A stretch of DNA of 64,000 nt from Pseudorhodoplanes sp. Its GTDB lineage: Bacteria > Pseudomonadota > Alphaproteobacteria > Rhizobiales > Xanthobacteraceae. This document shows positions 60,149 to 64,000 of the stretch, piece by piece. The stretch lies in the NCBI GenBank assembly GCA_022843165.1, contig JALHOD010000001.1, positions 313,678-377,677 of the forward strand, in the 5' to 3' direction. A program made the position numbers and the translations under genes. The notes beneath the pieces were generated by a model that was given only the letters and a program-made list of their open reading frames with translations, had not been told where the DNA came from and did no database searches. Position 1 is the first letter of the stretch, and the number at the start of each line of letters is the position of its first letter.

Positions 60149-61330
60149 ATGCGCAAACTCGTCATCGCATTGGCTGGCTTGACTGCAACCGCAGTCGCCG
60201 TTTCGCCTGCGCTCGCACAAGGCACGGTCAAGGTCGGCCTGGTCATGGAATATTCCGGCCAATTCGCGGATGCCGCCACGCAACTGGATAACGGCATCAA
60301 GCTTTACATGAAGAAGCATGGCGACACCGTCGCCGGCAAGAAGATCGAGATTATCCGCAAGGATGTCGGCGGTCCGGCGCCGGACGTGTCCAAGCGGCTC
60401 GCGCAGGAGCTCGTGGTGCGCGACAATGCCGACATTCTCGCCGGCTTCGTGCTCACACCGAATGCTCTGTCAGCCTCGGACGTGTCAGAGCAGGCGAAGA
60501 AGTTCATGGTCATCATGAACGCCGCCACATCCATCATCACCACCAAGTCGAACTATTCGGTTCGCTCTTCGCTCACGCTGCCGCAGGTCTGCGCGACCTT
60601 CGGAACCTGGGCACACAAAAACGGCACCAGGAAAGTCTACACGATGGCGTCCGATTACGGCCCCGGACACGATTGCGAGGGCGCCTTCTCCAATGCCTTC
60701 AAGGCGGCAGGCGGCGAAATCGTCGGCGCTGTGCGCATGCCGGTGGCCAATCCGGACTTCTCGGCCTTCGTGCAGCGCGCCAAGGATATCAATCCCGAAT
60801 CCATCTTCATCTTCGTGCCCGGCGGCGCGCAGCCGGCGGCGCTCGGCAAGGCGCTTGCCGAACGCGGGGTCGATCCCAAGAAGATCAAGGTCATGGGAAC
60901 CGGCGAGGTCACGGACGATTCGGCGCTCAAGAATATGGGCGACGACGCCCTCGGTATCCTCACCGCATGGCATTACGACCACAACCACGACTCCAAGATG
61001 AACAAGGAATTCGTCGCGGCCTACAAGAAGGAGTACGGCGGCCTCAATCCAAACTTCTTCGCGGTTGGCGGATATGACGGGATGCATCTGATCTACGAGG
61101 CGCTGAAGAAGACCGGCGGCAAGACCGATGGCGACGCCCTGATCAATGCCGCCAAGGGCATGAAATGGGAAAGCCCGCGCGGCACGATGTCGATCGATCC
61201 GGAAACCCGCGATGTGGTGCAGACGGTCTATATCCGCCGCGTGCAGAAGGTCGGCGGCACCAACGTCAATGTGGAATTCGACAAGGTGGTCGACGTCAAG
61301 GATCCGGTTAAGGCCGCAATGAAGAAATAG
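60149..61330 (+). CDS. Liv-type ABC substrate-binding protein, tandem paralog 1
   Basis: This is a 393-residue periplasmic binding protein with a Sec signal (MRKLVIALAGLTATAVAVSP, cleavage near ALAQ). Type I binding fold motifs are VKVGLVMEYSGQFADAATQL, GKKIEIIRKDVGGPAPDVSK and AGFVLTPNALSASDVSEQAK. It is clearly paralogous to the proteins starting at 62669 and 63894 (shared NAATSIITTKS, GGYDGMHLIYE, SIDPETRDVVQT-like stretches). GGGAGG lies six bases upstream. A hairpin follows the gene. It diverges from xdhA, so a purine-related ligand is possible but unproven. Confidence 0.9.
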   Translation: MRKLVIALAGLTATAVAVSPALAQGTVKVGLVMEYSGQFADAATQLDNGIKLYMKKHGDTVAGKKIEIIRKDVGGPAPDVSKRLAQELVVRDNADILAGFVLTPNALSASDVSEQAKKFMVIMNAATSIITTKSNYSVRSSLTLPQVCATFGTWAHKNGTRKVYTMASDYGPGHDCEGAFSNAFKAAGGEIVGAVRMPVANPDFSAFVQRAKDINPESIFIFVPGGAQPAALGKALAERGVDPKKIKVMGTGEVTDDSALKNMGDDALGILTAWHYDHNHDSKMNKEFVAAYKKEYGGLNPNFFAVGGYDGMHLIYEALKKTGGKTDGDALINAAKGMKWESPRGTMSIDPETRDVVQTVYIRRVQKVGGTNVNVEFDKVVDVKDPVKAAMKK

Positions 61331-61370
61331 GCAATCGCGCAGCCGCGCCAACGTCACTACTCGAAGACCG

Positions 61371-61398
61371 GCGCGCCAGGCTCATCAGCCTGGCGCGC
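61371..61398 (+). promoter_or_regulatory. Intercistronic hairpin after Liv-type binding-protein gene
   Basis: This is a perfect 12-bp stem, GCGCGCCAGGCT and AGCCTGGCGCGC, with a CATC loop, 40 bp after the stop. The downstream sequence TGCAATTAAG has no T-run, so termination is uncertain. It is the fourth case in this window of a hairpin directly following a binding-protein gene. Confidence 0.65.
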
Positions 61399-61434
61399 TG
61401 CAATTAAGAACACTTTGAACAGGTGTCCTCGTCC

Positions 61435-62559
61435 ATGCGTAACGCCACCTCGAAAAAATTCCCGTTCCGCGCCGATCAGGTCGGCAGTCTGCTGCGCCCC
61501 GGAAAGCTGAAAGCTGCGCGCGACCAGGCAGCGAGAAACGAGATTACCCCTCAGCAATTGCACGCAATCGAGGATGCCTGCATCCGGGAGGCGATTGCGC
61601 TGCAGGAATCGACCGGACTGCAGGCCATCACCGACGGCGAATTCCGCCGCGCCTTCTGGCATGTGGATTTTCTTACCGGCTTTGACGGCATCGTCTGGAC
61701 GCACGGCGACTATGCCGTCAGCTTCAAGGGCGACGACGGAAGAACTGCGCACATGTCGTCCATGCTGGTGGTGAACAGCAAGGTCCGCCGCAGCAAGCCG
61801 ATCATGGTGGACGATTTCAAGTTCTTGAAATCGGCGACGTCACGCACGGCAAAATTCTGCATCCCCTCGCCGACTTATCTGCACATGCGCGGCGGCCGCA
61901 AGGTCATCGACCGGACGGCCTATCCCGACATCGAGGAGTTCTGGGCCGATATCGTGCGTGCCTATCGCGAGGAAACCGCGGATATAGCGAAAGCCGGCTG
62001 CGGCTACCTGCAACTCGATGACGTGTCCTTTGCGACCCTTTGCGACAGCGGCGTCCAAGACCAGGTCAAGAAGGACGGCGAAGACCCGATCGCGCTCGCC
62101 AACCTTTATGCCGATATCGTCAACGCCATCACCAGGGATCGCGGTGACATGGCGATCACCATGCATACTTGCCGCGGCAACGCCATGAGCATGTGGATGG
62201 CGGACGGCGGATATGAGCCGGTCGCCGAAATCATCTTCGGCAAGGTGGACGTCGATGGCTTTTTCCTTGAATACGACACCGGTCGCGCCGGCGGCTTCGA
62301 GCCATTGCGCTTTGTGCCGAAGTCGAAAAAGATCGTGCTCGGACTGGTCAGCTCGAAAGTGCCGGAGCTGGAATCCAAGGACGCCCTGAAGCGCCGCATC
62401 GACGAAGCCGCAAAATTCATCCCCCTGGATAATTTGTGCATCAGCCCGCAATGCGGCTTCGCCTCGACTCATCACGGCAACAAGGTCACCGAGGACATTG
62501 AGCGCCGCAAGCTGGCGCTGTGCGTCGAGGTCGCCAGCGAGGTCTGGGGCAACGCCTGA
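61435..62559 (+). CDS. MetE C-terminal-like zinc methyltransferase family protein
   Basis: This is a protein of about 374 residues matching only the C-terminal catalytic barrel of cobalamin-independent methionine synthase. It has RADQVGSLLRPGKL, ITDGEFRRAFWHVDFLTGF, YLQLDDVSFATLCDSG, zinc ligands His and Cys in MHTCRGN, and a further Cys in ISPQCGFAS. The length is that of stand-alone family members such as epoxyalkane:coenzyme M transferase, not of full MetE (~750). It probably transfers an alkyl or methyl group to or from a thiol. ATG 61435 is used; a GTG at 61423 is an alternative. It lies between two paralogous binding-protein genes. Confidence 0.85.
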   Translation: MRNATSKKFPFRADQVGSLLRPGKLKAARDQAARNEITPQQLHAIEDACIREAIALQESTGLQAITDGEFRRAFWHVDFLTGFDGIVWTHGDYAVSFKGDDGRTAHMSSMLVVNSKVRRSKPIMVDDFKFLKSATSRTAKFCIPSPTYLHMRGGRKVIDRTAYPDIEEFWADIVRAYREETADIAKAGCGYLQLDDVSFATLCDSGVQDQVKKDGEDPIALANLYADIVNAITRDRGDMAITMHTCRGNAMSMWMADGGYEPVAEIIFGKVDVDGFFLEYDTGRAGGFEPLRFVPKSKKIVLGLVSSKVPELESKDALKRRIDEAAKFIPLDNLCISPQCGFASTHHGNKVTEDIERRKLALCVEVASEVWGNA

Positions 62560-62668
62560 ACCGCGAGGTGGGCCGCGAGTGGGCAGGCGCCGGGAATAGA
62601 TTCGACCGCAAAAAGGTTCCAGATTAGAATTCCATAATGCTTCTGGCAGTGAAGCAGGGGAGGATGAT

Positions 62669-63853
62669 GTGCGAGGGTATCTGACCAGACTCGGATTCTG
62701 CGGCGCGCTGGCCGCTTTTGCTGTTTCGCCGGTGCAAGCGCAGAGCACGGTCAAGATCGGCGTCATCCTGCCCTATTCCGGACCGCTGGCCGATACCGCC
62801 ACCCAGATGGACGGCGGCATCAAGCTGTTCATGCAGCGCCATGGCGACACCGTTGCCGGAAAGAAGATCGAGATCATCCGCAAGGACACCGGCGGCATCG
62901 CGCCCGATGTGGCGCGGCGGCTGGCCCAGGAACTGGTCGTCCGCGACGGCGTCGACATCCTAACCGGCTTCGTCCTGACGCCGAACGCCCTGGCGGCCGC
63001 CGCCGTGTCGGAGCAAGCAAAAAAACCGATGGTGATCATGAACGCGGCGACCTCGATCATCACGACCAAGTCGCCCTATGCCGTGCGCGTGTCCATGACC
63101 TTGCCGCAGATCACCGAACCGCTGGGCGCCTGGGCATTCCGCAACGGAATCAAGAACGCCTTCACCATGGTGTCCGATTACGCACCCGGACATGACGCCG
63201 AGCAGGGTTTCCAGCGCGCCTTCAAGGCAGCCGGCGGCGAGATCGTCGGCGCCATCCGCACGCCGGTGAACAATGTCGACTTCTCCGCCTATGCCCAGCG
63301 CGTGAAGGACGCCAATCCGCAATCGGTATTCATATTCGTGCCGGCCGGCAAGGAGCCCGCCGCCGTGATGAAGAGCCTCGCCGAACGCGGCGTGACGCCG
63401 GACAAGATCAAGATCCTGGGTTCAGGCGAGATCGTCGACGATACCGGCCTGAAAAGCATGGGCGACGAGGCACTCGGCGTCATCACCTCCTATCACTACG
63501 ATCGCAGCCACAATTCCCAGCTGAACAAGGAGTTCGTCAAGGATTTCCGTGCCGCCAACGGCACTCTGAATCCGAACCTGCTCGCGGTCGGCGGCTATGA
63601 CGGTATGCACCTGATCTACGAGACGCTGAAGAAGACCAAGGGCAATCCCGAAGCCGAGGCATTCATCGGCGCGGCCAAGGGCATGTCATGGGAAAGCCCG
63701 CGCGGCTCGGTGCAGATCGATCCGGAAACCCGTGACGTAGTGCAGACCATCTATGTTCGCAAGGTCGAGAAGGTCGGCGGCGAACTCACCAATATCGAAT
63801 TCGACAAGACCGAAAACGTGAAGGACCCGGTCAAGGCACGGATGCCGAAATAA
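62669..63853 (+). CDS. Liv-type ABC substrate-binding protein, tandem paralog 2
   Basis: This is a 394-residue binding protein with a signal peptide (LGFCGALAAFAVSPVQAQ). It has the same fold as the gene at 60149, with VKIGVILPYSGPLADTATQM, GKKIEIIRKDTGGIAPDVAR and VSDYAPGHDAEQGFQRAFKA. The start is GTG 62669 with GGGAGG five bases upstream. Residue-level similarity to paralog 1 is high along the full length, so a duplication is likely. Ligands may differ: for example, MTLPQITEPLGAWAF replaces LTLPQVCATFGTWAH. Confidence 0.9.
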   Translation: MRGYLTRLGFCGALAAFAVSPVQAQSTVKIGVILPYSGPLADTATQMDGGIKLFMQRHGDTVAGKKIEIIRKDTGGIAPDVARRLAQELVVRDGVDILTGFVLTPNALAAAAVSEQAKKPMVIMNAATSIITTKSPYAVRVSMTLPQITEPLGAWAFRNGIKNAFTMVSDYAPGHDAEQGFQRAFKAAGGEIVGAIRTPVNNVDFSAYAQRVKDANPQSVFIFVPAGKEPAAVMKSLAERGVTPDKIKILGSGEIVDDTGLKSMGDEALGVITSYHYDRSHNSQLNKEFVKDFRAANGTLNPNLLAVGGYDGMHLIYETLKKTKGNPEAEAFIGAAKGMSWESPRGSVQIDPETRDVVQTIYVRKVEKVGGELTNIEFDKTENVKDPVKARMPK

Positions 63854-63893
63854 CCGGGCGCAGAATCCAAGAGCAAAGTCAGGGAGAAATGTC

Positions 63894-64000
63894 ATGAGGA
63901 AATTGTTCGTCAGCCTCGGAAGCCTTGCGGCGGCGGCGCTTGTTGCCGCGCCGGCCTCGGCGCAGCAACCCATCAAGATCGGCCTGATCATGCCCTATTC
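63894..64000 (+). CDS. Liv-type ABC substrate-binding protein, tandem paralog 3 (truncated by window end)
   Basis: Only 35 codons are visible: a signal peptide (MRKLFVSLGSLAAAALVAAP, cleavage near ASAQ) followed by QPIKIGLIMPY, the same opening as the two preceding paralogs. GGGAG lies seven bases upstream of the ATG. The spacing of 40 bp from paralog 2 suggests one transcript. Permease and ATPase genes, if any, would lie beyond the window. Confidence 0.85.
   Translation, partial: MRKLFVSLGSLAAAALVAAPASAQQPIKIGLIMPY

Overview
The window reads as a GC-rich chromosomal segment of an alphaproteobacterium. The best guess is Hyphomicrobiales (the Bradyrhizobium/Rhodopseudomonas/Xanthobacteraceae side). 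Reasons are the nasTS-nrtABD-nirA-nasA nitrate operon style, the very high density of solute-binding proteins and molybdenum hydroxylases, and frequent GTG/TTG starts behind good Shine-Dalgarno sites. No rRNA, tRNA, CRISPR array, insertion sequence or phage gene was found. The genus is an inference.

Layout. (1) 0.0-7.7 kb, minus strand: an oligopeptide-type ABC transporter leads into an AtzG/AtzE/AtzH-like (HpxX/Y/Z-like) amidohydrolase cassette and a GntR regulator cut by the window edge. (2) 7.9-10.0 kb: a divergent pair, a FecR-domain exported protein and a TPR plus beta-barrel outer-membrane protein. (3) 10.0-24.1 kb, minus strand: a complete assimilatory nitrate system. It holds nasTS (sensor and antiterminator), a leader RNA with an attenuator, nrtABD (uptake), an NAD(P)H/FAD oxidoreductase, nirA, an Fe-S/FAD/NADPH reductase, nasA and cysG (siroheme). 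(4) 24.3-26.5 kb: an M24-fold hydrolase with altered metal ligands and a 2-hydroxyacid dehydrogenase.

(5) 26.5-39.2 kb: a catabolic island around a LysR regulator. It has a luciferase-type flavin monooxygenase, a beta-hydroxyacid dehydrogenase/GlcG-like/zeta-GST operon, and a CocE-like hydrolase followed by a full Liv-type ABC importer, an amidohydrolase/decarboxylase and a flavin reductase. A nearly identical 36-bp block precedes both the monooxygenase gene and the CocE operon, which suggests one regulon. (6) 39.2-50.2 kb, minus strand: an IclR-headed catabolic operon. It has a zinc alcohol dehydrogenase, a molybdenum hydroxylase whose molybdopterin subunit is split over two genes (nicotinate-dehydrogenase style), a metallo-beta-lactamase-fold hydrolase, a Bug-type binding protein and an IolD-like ThDP enzyme. 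A TRAP-type binding protein without a signal peptide lies upstream.

(7) 50.3-56.1 kb: aroE, then a TetR-controlled RND efflux pump (adaptor and pump) with a likely operator. (8) 56.1-64.0 kb: xanthine dehydrogenase xdhAB on the minus strand, diverging from at least three tandem paralogous Liv-type binding proteins interrupted by a MetE-like zinc methyltransferase. The third paralog runs off the window.

A cross-cutting feature is that four solute-binding protein genes of different families (Dpp, Nrt, Bug and Liv types) are each followed by a perfect 10-12 bp GC-rich hairpin without a U-tract, just before the next gene of the operon.
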